Part shown: piece after piece, positions 53,697 to 60,657 of the stretch
How the letters are laid out: each line of letters begins with the position of its first letter
How positions within the stretch are numbered: the first letter of the stretch is position 1
Assembly (NCBI RefSeq): GCF_002157835.1
Contig: NZ_CP020809.1
Coordinates: 6,200,001-6,264,000 of the forward strand
DNA: 64,000 bases
Direction of reading: 5' to 3'
DNA from: Mycobacterium dioxanotrophicus
GTDB lineage: Bacteria > Actinomycetota > Actinomycetes > Mycobacteriales > Mycobacteriaceae
Translations under genes and position numbers: made by a program
Notes under the pieces: generated by a model
Seen by the model: only the letters and a program-made list of their open reading frames with translations
What the model was told of the DNA's origin: nothing
The model's database searches: none

Positions 53697-55061
53697 TCAT
53701 GACGCTGCCTCGTCTTTGCCGCAGGAGAGGTGTCGGTCGCCTTGCCCAGCCACTACCGGCTTGCTGCACACGATGCATGTGGGGTAGCTGGAGATGGGTT
53801 TGCCGCTGATGGTGCGGTGCCGGTTGCGGGCAGGCTTGGAGAACTGTCTGGCAGGCATGGTGGCTGGCGATGGGCCAGTTGGATCACCAGTCGGCTCAGA
53901 CATGTTGGCGTGAGCCGACTGGGGTTCTGGCTCAGTTGGCTCATCCTGTTTTGGCTGGTCGGGTCCAGTTGGCTCAGTTGGCTCACGGTCCTGCGTGACA
54001 GGGGTGGCCTGACTGGCGGTGAGCCGACTGGGGAGCTGCCAGGTCGAGGTCCGCGGGAACCCTGACGACTCGTCGATGACGCCCAGCTTCTTCTTTGCTC
54101 GCTTGAGCGTTGCCTCGCTGATCTTCTCCTTAGCGGCCTCGGTCTTGACCACCTTCGATGGCGTCGGCCCGTTTGCCGTGAGGTAGTCCTCCAGCCAGTG
54201 TTCGGCGGCGGTGCGCTCCCCGGCATCGTCGTCGTGGGCGTCACCGGCGAGGAGGTCTCGGGCGTCGACGGTGGTGTCGCCGAGCCATTCGACCGAGCCG
54301 ATCTCGGTGGGGCCGTCGTCGGTGTCCACGGTGGTGCTGACGATGCGGAACTCCACTGAGCGGTCGGTGCCGGCGTAGTTCGCTTTGGTGTTGGTGAGCA
54401 CGCGGGTGCCGGTGTCGGGGTCTTCGGCGATGGACAGGACGCAGCGGGCGACCTGGGACCAGGCGACGCTTCCGAGCATGAGTTGACCGGAGTCGGCCCC
54501 GTCGCGCTTGCCGAAGTGGGCCAGGCCGATGATGGTGACCTTGCAGCGGTCGGCCAGGGCGGCGATCGGCTCCAGGTATTGGCGGACGGCGATGTCGTCG
54601 TTGCCGGAGAATCCGGGTGGCACGACGGCCTTGGCGGGGTCGAGGAACACCATGGTGACGTTGTGCTCGCGGATGACGTCCTCGATGGCGTTGAGGTCCA
54701 GTGGGAACACCAGAGCGCCGGTGCCGAGGTCGGTCTGGACGTCGACGAAGATCACCTTGTCCATGTCGGCTCCGGCGGCGATGAGGCGTGTCACGATGGC
54801 GCTTTCGCGGGATTCCTCGGTCCCGATCCAGAGGACGGTGCCGCCGTTGCGGGTTTCGCGGGCGGCCCAGGACGACGCGACGGTGCTTTTGCCTTTGCCT
54901 TCTCGGGCGGCGAGCAGGTTGATGGCGTACTGCAGGATCAGGCCCAGTTCCCACCAGACCAACTTCTTGGCTTTGATGCGTGAGCCGCGGGTAACGATGA
55001 GCCGGCGGGTCGGCATGTCGGGGTCTACCGGGCCGGGATCGTCGGGGTGTGGTTCTGTCAC
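53697..55061 (-). CDS. RecA-like (RepA/AAA_25) ATPase with zinc-knuckle tail
   Basis: 454 residues from a GTG overlapping the stop of the DUF2742 gene (GTGA). Walker A AREGKGKST (Lys58), TVLWIGTEESRES, Walker B-like VTMVFLDPAKA and IIGLAHFGKRDGADS, as in RepA/DnaB-like hexameric helicases. A helical DNA-binding-like segment (TAAEHWLEDYLTANG...SEATLKRAKKKLGV) follows, then a Pro/Glu/Thr repeat linker and a Cys motif CIVC-x10-LSC. It probably drives element replication. Confidence 0.82.
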   Translation of the reverse strand: MTEPHPDDPGPVDPDMPTRRLIVTRGSRIKAKKLVWWELGLILQYAINLLAAREGKGKSTVASSWAARETRNGGTVLWIGTEESRESAIVTRLIAAGADMDKVIFVDVQTDLGTGALVFPLDLNAIEDVIREHNVTMVFLDPAKAVVPPGFSGNDDIAVRQYLEPIAALADRCKVTIIGLAHFGKRDGADSGQLMLGSVAWSQVARCVLSIAEDPDTGTRVLTNTKANYAGTDRSVEFRIVSTTVDTDDGPTEIGSVEWLGDTTVDARDLLAGDAHDDDAGERTAAEHWLEDYLTANGPTPSKVVKTEAAKEKISEATLKRAKKKLGVIDESSGFPRTSTWQLPSRLTASQATPVTQDREPTEPTGPDQPKQDEPTEPEPQSAHANMSEPTGDPTGPSPATMPARQFSKPARNRHRTISGKPISSYPTCIVCSKPVVAGQGDRHLSCGKDEAAS

Positions 55062-55432
55062 GCGGATCTCTTTCTCGGGATGTAGGTGTTGTCGCTGCGG
55101 TTGCGGATCCGCTGGGCCATTGCGGTCCATCCACCGGCAGCAGCGATTTCGTGGGATGCCTCGGCTCGCTTCTCCTGAGCTACCTCGGTGCGCAGCACCC
55201 AGTGCTCGCCGCTCATGGCGACGGCCAACAACTTCCTGGGGTCGCCGTCGGCGAGCTGCTGCCACGCTGGTGTACCAGCGATCGGTAGTGGTCCGTAATT
55301 CGCTTGAGCGACGACGCTTTCGAGGAACTGATGAACTGGCCACCACGAAACTTGCTGGGATGCGGGAGAACCCGCACCGTGGCTATCGGTGCGGGTCTCC
55401 AGCTTGTCGCGAGTTGTGGCCTGATCGGTCAT
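55058..55432 (-). CDS. DUF2742 protein
   Basis: 124 residues. QQVSWWPVHQFLESVVAQANYGPLPIAGTPAWQQLADGDPRKLLAVAMSGEHWVLRTE matches, from memory, DUF2742, a family found in phiRv1/phiRv2-type elements and mycobacteriophages. Function unknown. Its start overlaps the stop of the next gene upstream and its stop overlaps the ATPase start, so it is in one translational unit with them. Confidence 0.72.
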   Translation of the reverse strand: MTDQATTRDKLETRTDSHGAGSPASQQVSWWPVHQFLESVVAQANYGPLPIAGTPAWQQLADGDPRKLLAVAMSGEHWVLRTEVAQEKRAEASHEIAAAGGWTAMAQRIRNRSDNTYIPRKRSA

Positions 55433-55788
55433 CGGATCGCTTCGGTGGCGTCGATGAGGCTGTCCAGTGCGGCCCGCAAGTAGTCTCCTGCGTTGCCTGG
55501 AGTGGTGCGCAGCAGCGCGTACGCGGCCCGCACCGCTCGATGGGCGGCGATCATTGCAGTGTCCGCAGCGTCAGAACGGCCAGCCCACGTGTCGGCGAGG
55601 TCGGCGGCCTCAAGGAGCGCCCGTGCGACTGTCCGGGCATCTTCCGTCGTGTAGTCGAAGCAGCCGTGGTATACGAGCGGCTCGTCATCTCCTTTGACGT
55701 TGATGATCGTGCCGTCCGCTCGTTGTACGACAACCACTCGGATGTCGTTGGTGGCGAGGTGTTCTGGAAGCTGCATCGGCCGTGACCA
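55429..55788 (-). CDS. hypothetical element protein, 5' end uncertain
   Basis: The protein-like frame reads MQLPEHLATNDIRVVVVQRADGTIINVKGDDEPLVYHGCFDYTTEDARTVARALLEAADL and ends EAIR at 55429. The first in-frame ATG is at 55788 (119 residues), with a poor ribosome-binding site. Protein-like sequence continues upstream in this frame (TESDDWYADEGVTQRLVW) to a GGAG-preceded ATG at 55877, but that ATG is in another frame. A one-base shift between 55800 and 55877 would give one gene of about 149 residues. Confidence 0.55.
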   Translation of the reverse strand, partial: WSRPMQLPEHLATNDIRVVVVQRADGTIINVKGDDEPLVYHGCFDYTTEDARTVARALLEAADLADTWAGRSDAADTAMIAAHRAVRAAYALLRTTPGNAGDYLRAALDSLIDATEAIR

Positions 55789-55889
55789 GACGAGCCGTTG
55801 TGTGACTCCCTCGTCGGCGTACCAGTCGTCTGATTCGGTGTCAGCACCGGCGGCAGGGCGATCTCCGTTTGTGTCATGATGGTGTTCTC

Positions 55890-56033
55890 CTAGATCTCTG
55901 CTGAGTGATGGGTTACTGACGGCCTCGGGGTGGCAGCCCTGGGGTCGTCGTCTTTTCCGGGCCGCAAATCTTCGGTCCGGTCGGCCTCCGGATCGAGGCC
56001 GAGGTCTTCGAACTGCGGGTATGTCCGCATCAT
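55890..56033 (-). CDS. small element protein
   Basis: 47 residues, MMRTYPQFEDLGLDPEADRTEDLRP...HHSAEI, starting in an ATGA overlap with the excisionase-like gene. Acidic and probably disordered. No family known. The tight coupling argues that it is real. Confidence 0.5.
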   Translation of the reverse strand: MMRTYPQFEDLGLDPEADRTEDLRPGKDDDPRAATPRPSVTHHSAEI

Positions 56034-56218
56034 GCGGCGCCATCGCCGAATTGCTGTTCCTCCCAAGCGATTACGTCGGACAGCCTGTAGCGGCAATGCC
56101 GACCAAAGCGGGCGTAGCGCGGCCCTTTTCCCTGGCTCGCCCACTGCGCGAGCGTGGCGACGGGCAGCTTCTCCCGCTCGGCCAGCTCGGTCCGGGTGAG
56201 CCAGACAACGTTCTCCAT
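56030..56218 (-). CDS. excisionase-like HTH protein (MerR/AlpA type)
   Basis: 62 residues, with GGGAG ahead of the ATG. Winged-helix motif VVWLTRTELAEREKLPVATLAQWASQGKGPRYARFGRHCRYRLSDVIAWEEQQ is the standard excisionase/AlpA fold (HTH_17). First gene of the leftward operon and divergent from the repressor; it probably directs excision and may also regulate. Confidence 0.85.
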   Translation of the reverse strand: MENVVWLTRTELAEREKLPVATLAQWASQGKGPRYARFGRHCRYRLSDVIAWEEQQFGDGAA

Positions 56219-56277
56219 AATCAACTCCCGTCGCCGTGGGACGCAAATAGGCGATAATTGTGGTTGATGCGCGTCCA

Positions 56278-56304
56278 ATGGCGACGTTAACACCTGGTCG
56301 CCAT
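56278..56304. promoter_or_regulatory. inverted repeat between xis-like and repressor genes
   Basis: ATGGCGAC and GTCGCCAT form an 8-bp inverted repeat with an 11-base spacer in the 141-bp divergent gap. A candidate operator for the repressor-like protein. Confidence 0.5.
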
Positions 56305-56323
56305 CAGCCGCAAGCGACGGCAT

Positions 56324-56353
56324 ATGACGCGCGTCGTGCGTCTGACGTACGCT
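56324..56353 (+). promoter_or_regulatory. candidate leaderless promoter of the repressor gene
   Basis: ATGACG (56324-56329), an 18-base spacer and TACGCT (56348-56353) precede the ATG at 56360 by six bases. There is no Shine-Dalgarno sequence, so transcription probably begins at the start codon. The palindrome GACGCGCGTC (56326-56335) overlaps the -35 element. Confidence 0.45.
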
Positions 56354-56359
56354 GACGGC

Positions 56360-57094
56360 ATGGATGGACCGCAGAAGCCGAAGCAGAAGCCGAATTGGAC
56401 AGAAGTTCCGCCACGCGATTGGGCCGAGGAGCAGGCGCACCGCGTGGCGCTTGAGGTCAGTCGCCTCCGCGGCAAGCGCACCGGCCAGTGGCTGGCAGAC
56501 CGCACCAGGGAACTCGGCTACCCGCTTACGCGCGCCGTGATCTCCGACATCGAGGTAGGCCGGCGGCGCTACGTTACGACTGCCGAGCTGATCGTCCTAG
56601 CGAGGGCGCTGGACACGGCCCCGATCGCGCTCCTCTACCCCGCGCCGTACCGGGACACGATTCAGATCCTCCCCACGCCCGAGGGTGGGCAGCCCAGGGA
56701 TTTTCAGAAAATAGTTGCAGTGCAATGGTTTTCAGGCGATCCCAAGCCGACCCTTGATCTTCCAGACAATTCGGCCCAGCCCGAGCTGACCCTTGACGCT
56801 CTCGGCCTGTCGATGGTTGACCAGATGAACTACGACTCGCACCTTCTCGCGTTGACGCGCGCCAGGAAAGCGAGTGATCTGGCTGCGCGCAAATGGGACT
56901 TGATCGCCAAACTCCGCGTCCGTCGTAACGCGAAACGTCAAGGGCTTGACAAGGTTTCCGACGAAGAGCTCGACGACCTCACTGCAGAGATCGGCGAGCT
57001 GCAGGAGCGGATCGACGAACTTTGGAAGCTCGGCGGCAGGGATCTGCACGCGGAGGCTGTCGACGAGATGTTCGGAGACCGAGATGGCGGGTAG
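56360..57094 (+). CDS. HTH repressor-like regulator of the element
   Basis: 244 residues from the ATG at 56360. XRE-like HTH with AHRVALEVSRLRGKRTGQWLADRTRELGYPLTRAVISDIEVGRRRYVTTAELIVLARALD. The C-terminal half is a long charged coil (LAARKWDLIAKLRVRRNAKR, DEELDDLTAEIGELQERIDELWKLGG) probably used to oligomerise. No peptidase (LexA-type) domain is seen. Its end overlaps the integrase start, so both are on one transcript. Confidence 0.82.
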   Translation: MDGPQKPKQKPNWTEVPPRDWAEEQAHRVALEVSRLRGKRTGQWLADRTRELGYPLTRAVISDIEVGRRRYVTTAELIVLARALDTAPIALLYPAPYRDTIQILPTPEGGQPRDFQKIVAVQWFSGDPKPTLDLPDNSAQPELTLDALGLSMVDQMNYDSHLLALTRARKASDLAARKWDLIAKLRVRRNAKRQGLDKVSDEELDDLTAEIGELQERIDELWKLGGRDLHAEAVDEMFGDRDGG

Positions 57095-58271
57095 GCCTCC
57101 GCTGCGGATCGGGCAGCACGGGAAGATCACCAGAACCGAGATCTCCGAAGGTGTTTGGGTGGCGCGGTGCCGGTACCGCGACCGTGATGGAGTGACACGT
57201 CGGATGGAGCGAATGAGCCCAGACGGCGCTGCTGATGAGTACGGCAGAGGTGCCGAGAATGTCTTGCTCGACGCGATTGGAGCGCGCCGGCCGCCGGGCT
57301 CGGGGAGCATCACCGGCACCACCCTGCTCGGCGATCTGCTGACCGGTTACATCGCGCGTTGTCGGGACGACGGGGAGTTAGCGCCCAAGAGTGTCGACAC
57401 CTACGAGGCGACGATCAGCACGGTCAAGCCGCGGTTCGTCGGGGTGCGTGTCAGTGAGGCGACACCGGGTCTGCTCGACGAGATTCTTCGAGGCATCCGC
57501 CGGGACCACGGCGCGACGCGCGAGCGGCACACGAAGGTGGCGCTAAACGCGGTACTGACGGACGCGGTGCTGGCCGGTGCCATCGGGTCGAATCCGGTGC
57601 GCGAGCTCGGCACCCGACGTAAGCGGAAGACCGACAAACGGACGAAGGGCGCGCCGGCCCTCGGTGTCGACCAGGTGCGTGCACTTCTGACCGCGCTGGA
57701 GGGGTCTGAGGTATGCAAACAGAAGGACCTCCGCGACCCGGTCATCGTGTTCGCGGCGACCGGGTTACGGAGGTCTGAGGTGTTGGCGTTGCGGTGGGAG
57801 GACGTCGATCTTGATGGGCGTGTGCTGACGGCAGCGTTCTCTGTGGTGCGGTTGAAGGGCAAGGGCCTGGTGAGGCAGGACCGCACGAAGGGCGGCGGGG
57901 AGGCGCGGACACTCCCTCTCCCCCGGTTCGCTGTGGATGCACTGCGCAGACGTAAGGATGAATGGTCGGGACCGAACACGGCCGGGGTGATCTTCCCGTC
58001 GTCCACGGGCACGCTGCGGGACCCGGACAACATGGGAAAGCAGTGGCGCGAGGTTCGTACGTCGCTCGGACTGCCTGATGTGACGTCGCACAGCTTCCGC
58101 AAGACGGTGGCCACGATGATCGACGATGCTGGACTGTCGGCGCGGATCGGGGCCGACCAGCTCGGGCACGCGCGGCCATCGATGACGCAGGACGTCTACA
58201 TGAGCCGCGGGCAGGTGCACACCGAGGTGGCCGATGTGCTGGACAAAGCGGTCGGTATAAGCGACGAATAA
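57084..58271 (+). CDS. int: tyrosine recombinase / integrase
   Basis: 395 residues from the ATG at 57084, inside the repressor gene and preceded by CGGAGA. N-terminal arm-binding and SAM-like core-binding domains (TLLGDLLTGYIARCRDDGELAPKSVDTYEATI). Catalytic residues: Arg229 in ATGLRRSEVLALRW, His336 and Arg339 in HSFRK, His362 in LGHARPS and Tyr372 in QDVYMSRG. Ends 43 bases before the tRNA-Phe att core, which it presumably recognises. Confidence 0.95.
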   Translation: MAGRPPLRIGQHGKITRTEISEGVWVARCRYRDRDGVTRRMERMSPDGAADEYGRGAENVLLDAIGARRPPGSGSITGTTLLGDLLTGYIARCRDDGELAPKSVDTYEATISTVKPRFVGVRVSEATPGLLDEILRGIRRDHGATRERHTKVALNAVLTDAVLAGAIGSNPVRELGTRRKRKTDKRTKGAPALGVDQVRALLTALEGSEVCKQKDLRDPVIVFAATGLRRSEVLALRWEDVDLDGRVLTAAFSVVRLKGKGLVRQDRTKGGGEARTLPLPRFAVDALRRRKDEWSGPNTAGVIFPSSTGTLRDPDNMGKQWREVRTSLGLPDVTSHSFRKTVATMIDDAGLSARIGADQLGHARPSMTQDVYMSRGQVHTEVADVLDKAVGISDE

Positions 58272-58280
58272 ACGTCAGTT
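58254..58280. repeat. 27-bp imperfect repeat, right copy (candidate integrase arm site)
   Basis: GGTATAAGCGACGAATAAA and eight further bases, covering the last integrase codons and stop. Matches 47881-47907 at 23 of 27 positions, same orientation; 34 bases from the att core on this side and 109 on the other. Confidence 0.6.
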
Positions 58281-58314
58281 CGAGATGTGGAGTACAGCTA
58301 GCTATACCCTCTGA

Positions 58315-58355
58315 AGTGGCCAGGGCCGGGATCGAACCGGCGACCTTCCGCTTTT
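58315..58355. repeat. right att core (41-bp direct repeat)
   Basis: Second copy of the 41-bp core at 47731-47771, here inside the complete tRNA-Phe gene. The element end restores the tRNA 3' half. Confidence 0.92.
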
Positions 58356-58390
58356 CAGGCGGACGCTCGTACCAACTGAGCTACCTGGCC
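58317..58390 (-). tRNA. tRNA-Phe (GAA)
   Basis: 74 bases; acceptor GGCCAGG/CCTGGCC with discriminator A, D-arm AGCTCAGTTGGTACGAGC, anticodon loop CTGAAAA (GAA) and T-loop GGTTCGATCC. CCA is not encoded. It is the integration site of the element; its 3' half is the att core. Confidence 0.95.
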
Positions 58391-58433
58391 GGAAGGCGTC
58401 GGTCATTCCAACCGAAATGCCTCGCCGTGATGG

Positions 58434-58507
58434 CGACCCTGACGGGACTTGAACCCGCGACCTCCGCCGTGACAGGGCGGCGCGCTAACCAACTGCGCCA
58501 CAGGGCC
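58434..58507 (-). tRNA. tRNA-Asp (GTC)
   Basis: 74 bases; acceptor GGCCCTG/CAGGGTC with discriminator G, anticodon loop CTGTCAC (GTC), T-loop GGTTCAAGTCC. Lies 43 bases upstream of tRNA-Phe in the same transcript. Confidence 0.95.
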
Positions 58508-58543
58508 TTGCTTTCCTGCGTTGCTCCGCATTACTGCGTAGCG

Positions 58544-58616
58544 TACCCCCAACGGGATTCGAACCCGTGCTACCGCCGTGAAAGGGCGGCGTCCTAGGCC
58601 ACTAGACGATGGGGGC
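58544..58616 (-). tRNA. tRNA-Glu (TTC)
   Basis: 73 bases; acceptor GCCCCCA/TGGGGGT, anticodon loop CTTTCAC (TTC), T-loop GGTTCGAATCC. First gene of the Glu-Asp-Phe operon on the minus strand, an order conserved in mycobacteria. Confidence 0.93.
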
Positions 58617-58670
58617 CTAAATCCGAATCTCTCCGGGGTACTCACTACGTTGTCCGTTGGGAGCTTCGAT

Positions 58671-58700
58671 AGCTTAGGGTACGGATGCCCAAATCCTCAA
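58671..58700 (-). promoter_or_regulatory. candidate promoter of the tRNA-Glu/Asp/Phe operon
   Basis: On the minus strand TTGAGG (58700-58695), an 18-base spacer, then TAAGCT (58676-58671), 54 bases before tRNA-Glu. Good match to the SigA-type consensus TTGACA/TAnnnT. Confidence 0.55.
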
Positions 58701-58733
58701 ACCCAATGGTAGAAGGCCTAAAGTGGGCGGCCG

Positions 58734-58762
58734 CAGACATCGTCGCGCCCACCAAGTATCCT
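58734..58762 (+). promoter_or_regulatory. candidate promoter of tRNA-Lys
   Basis: CAGACA (58734-58739), 17-base spacer, TATCCT (58757-58762); transcription would begin close to the tRNA 5' end at 58773. Confidence 0.6.
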
Positions 58763-58772
58763 TTCACTCCGC

Positions 58773-58845
58773 GCCCCTATAGCTCAGTTGGTAGAGCTAC
58801 GGACTTTTAATCCGCAGGTCGTAGGTTCGAGCCCTACTGGGGGCA
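58773..58845 (+). tRNA. tRNA-Lys (TTT)
   Basis: 73 bases; acceptor GCCCCTA/TGGGGGC with discriminator A, D-arm AGCTCAGTTGGTAGAGC, anticodon loop CTTTTAA (TTT), T-loop GGTTCGAGCCC. Divergent from the tRNA-Glu operon. Confidence 0.95.
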
Positions 58846-58851
58846 CTGGCA

Positions 58852-58890
58852 AGGCCGGTACCTGGAGTTTCCGTACCGGCCTCATTTTTT
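58852..58890 (+). terminator. intrinsic terminator after tRNA-Lys
   Basis: AGGCCGGTAC (58852-58861) pairs with GTACCGGCCT (58873-58882), followed by CATTTTTT. A textbook hairpin plus T-run six bases after the tRNA. Confidence 0.9.
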
Positions 58891-59040
58891 GCCCAACCGG
58901 CCGACGGGCCGTTAACGCCGCCTGAACAGGCGGCAAAGCCCAGCTTTCCGCCTCTCGCTCGTGCGGTCGGCCCGGCGTCGGCGTGGTCGAATGGGGCGGA
59001 TCAGGCCGACCATGGGTCATACAGACCAGAGGGAGCGCCG

Positions 59041-60639
59041 TTGACGGCACCAGAGCACCACGCAGCCACCGATGCGCTGCGCGCGGACTACGACGCGACG
59101 CCCTACAAGTCGTATGCGATCCCACAGTCCGCACCTGGCTTGCTGGCGGCGATCGCGCACCTGTTCGGGCTGGAAACCGCCGACGTGGCGACGGCCCGGG
59201 TCCTGGAGATCGGCTGCGCCGCGGCCGGCAACATCATCCCGTTCGCCGCCAGGCATCCCGAGGCACGCGTGGTGGGCATCGATCTGTCGCCGGTCCAGAT
59301 CGAGCAGGGTCGCGCGCACGTGGCCGCCCTGGGATTGAACAACGTGGAACTGGCGGTCGGTGACATCGCCACGGCGGACCTCGCCGTTCTGGGCCAATTC
59401 GACTTCATCGTCTGCCACGGCGTCTACAGCTGGGTACCGGACAACGTGCAGGACGCGATCCTCACGGCGTTCCGCAAGCTCCTGGCACCAGAGGGGGTGG
59501 CGTACCTCAGCTACAACACGTATCCCGGCTGGAAGTCCAAGGAAGTGATGCGCGACGCGATGCTGCTCGCCGGTGGCGCCAGCGGCACTCCCGAACAACG
59601 GGTCACCGACGCCCGCGACATGGTCGGCTTTCTGGAGGAGGTCGCCCCGGCCGACGGTGTACTGGCCCGGGTGCTCGCCGAATTCCGTTCGCGCGACGAA
59701 GCTTTCGGAGATTTCTTCCTTCTGCACGACGAACTCGAATCGGTCAACTCACCGTGCTACTTCTACGAGATGGTGGGTCGTGCCGCCGAGAAGGGACTGG
59801 TCTACCTCGGGGAGGCGCGCCCCGAGACCATGGTGCCCGCGAACCACGGCCCCAAGGTCGCTGAGTTTCTCGCCGAGAAGTGCGCGGGTGTTCAGGTACT
59901 CGTCGAGCAGTACATCGATTTCGCCATCAACCGCTCGTTCCGGGAGTCCCTGTTCGTGCACGCCGAGCGCGCCCGTCAGATCGCCTACCAACCTGACCCG
60001 CGCCGCTACCAGCGGCTGCATTTCGCGGCGTGGACTCCCCCGGCCGACGGCCAGACCAGGATGGATCAGTCGCGGCAGGAGTACGTCGAGGCGGACGGAG
60101 CGACCCTGTTCACCAACGACCCGGGCATCAAGGCGGCGCTCGAAGCGCTCAACGCCCGCTGGCCGTGGACCCTGTCCCGGCAGGAGTTGATCGACACCGT
60201 CACAGCTCGGCTGATCGCCGCGGGTTTCACACCCAGCGTCACCATCGCCGACACCGTCGACAACCTGATGGGGGTGCTGATCGGGCAGGGACAGGCCCGG
60301 TTCCGGCTCGACCCGGTGCTGCCGGAACCGACGCAGACCCCGTTGCGAGTGGACGACGCTGCCGGGCGGATGGCCGGACTGGCAGCGGGCGGCGAAGCGT
60401 CGACATTCAACGCGTGGCACGAGCCGCTGATCCTCTCCCCTGTCGATCGACACCTTGTTCCGTTGCTGGACGGCACGCGGGACCGTGACACGCTCGTCGA
60501 CGCGCTCGTGGCCATCGACGCCGAGAACCCGATCGAGGTCGAGGACGCCGCCGGACGGTCGCGGCGCGAGGTATTCGCCGAGCAGGTCGACACGCTCGCG
60601 CAACGGCTCGCCGAGATGAAACTGATTCGGATCGACTGA
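59041..60639 (+). CDS. class I SAM methyltransferase with regulatory (PF10119-type) domain
   Basis: 532 residues from a TTG preceded by AGAGGGAG. The N-terminal methyltransferase domain has VLEIGCAAAGNIIPFAARHP, VVGIDLSPVQIEQGR and the strand FDFIVCHGVYSWVP. From ~215 a methyltransferase-regulatory domain (DFFLLHDELESVNSPCYFYEMVGRA...EKGLVYLGEA) and a helical C-terminal third. Such proteins have been noted near protein or lipid modification genes in Gram-negatives; the substrate is unknown here. It is a single gene after the tRNA-Lys terminator. Confidence 0.85.
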   Translation: MTAPEHHAATDALRADYDATPYKSYAIPQSAPGLLAAIAHLFGLETADVATARVLEIGCAAAGNIIPFAARHPEARVVGIDLSPVQIEQGRAHVAALGLNNVELAVGDIATADLAVLGQFDFIVCHGVYSWVPDNVQDAILTAFRKLLAPEGVAYLSYNTYPGWKSKEVMRDAMLLAGGASGTPEQRVTDARDMVGFLEEVAPADGVLARVLAEFRSRDEAFGDFFLLHDELESVNSPCYFYEMVGRAAEKGLVYLGEARPETMVPANHGPKVAEFLAEKCAGVQVLVEQYIDFAINRSFRESLFVHAERARQIAYQPDPRRYQRLHFAAWTPPADGQTRMDQSRQEYVEADGATLFTNDPGIKAALEALNARWPWTLSRQELIDTVTARLIAAGFTPSVTIADTVDNLMGVLIGQGQARFRLDPVLPEPTQTPLRVDDAAGRMAGLAAGGEASTFNAWHEPLILSPVDRHLVPLLDGTRDRDTLVDALVAIDAENPIEVEDAAGRSRREVFAEQVDTLAQRLAEMKLIRID

Positions 60640-60657
60640 CCGCGGGAGGCTTTCGCG

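Larger units (their letters stand above)
47731..58355. mobile_element. integrated phage-satellite-like / phiRv-like element in tRNA-Phe
   Basis: About 10.6 kb bounded by a 41-bp direct repeat, with a tyrosine integrase next to the intact tRNA. Genes: head module on the minus strand (terminase, portal, small protein, scaffold, capsid, connector), HNH nuclease, ATPase, DUF2742 protein and excisionase-like HTH protein on the minus strand, and repressor-like HTH plus integrase on the plus strand. No tail, lysin, holin or head protease genes. Size, gene content (capsid, terminase, DUF2742, integrase) and tRNA target resemble phiRv1/phiRv2 of M. tuberculosis and capsid-forming satellites of other bacteria. 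Confidence 0.88.
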
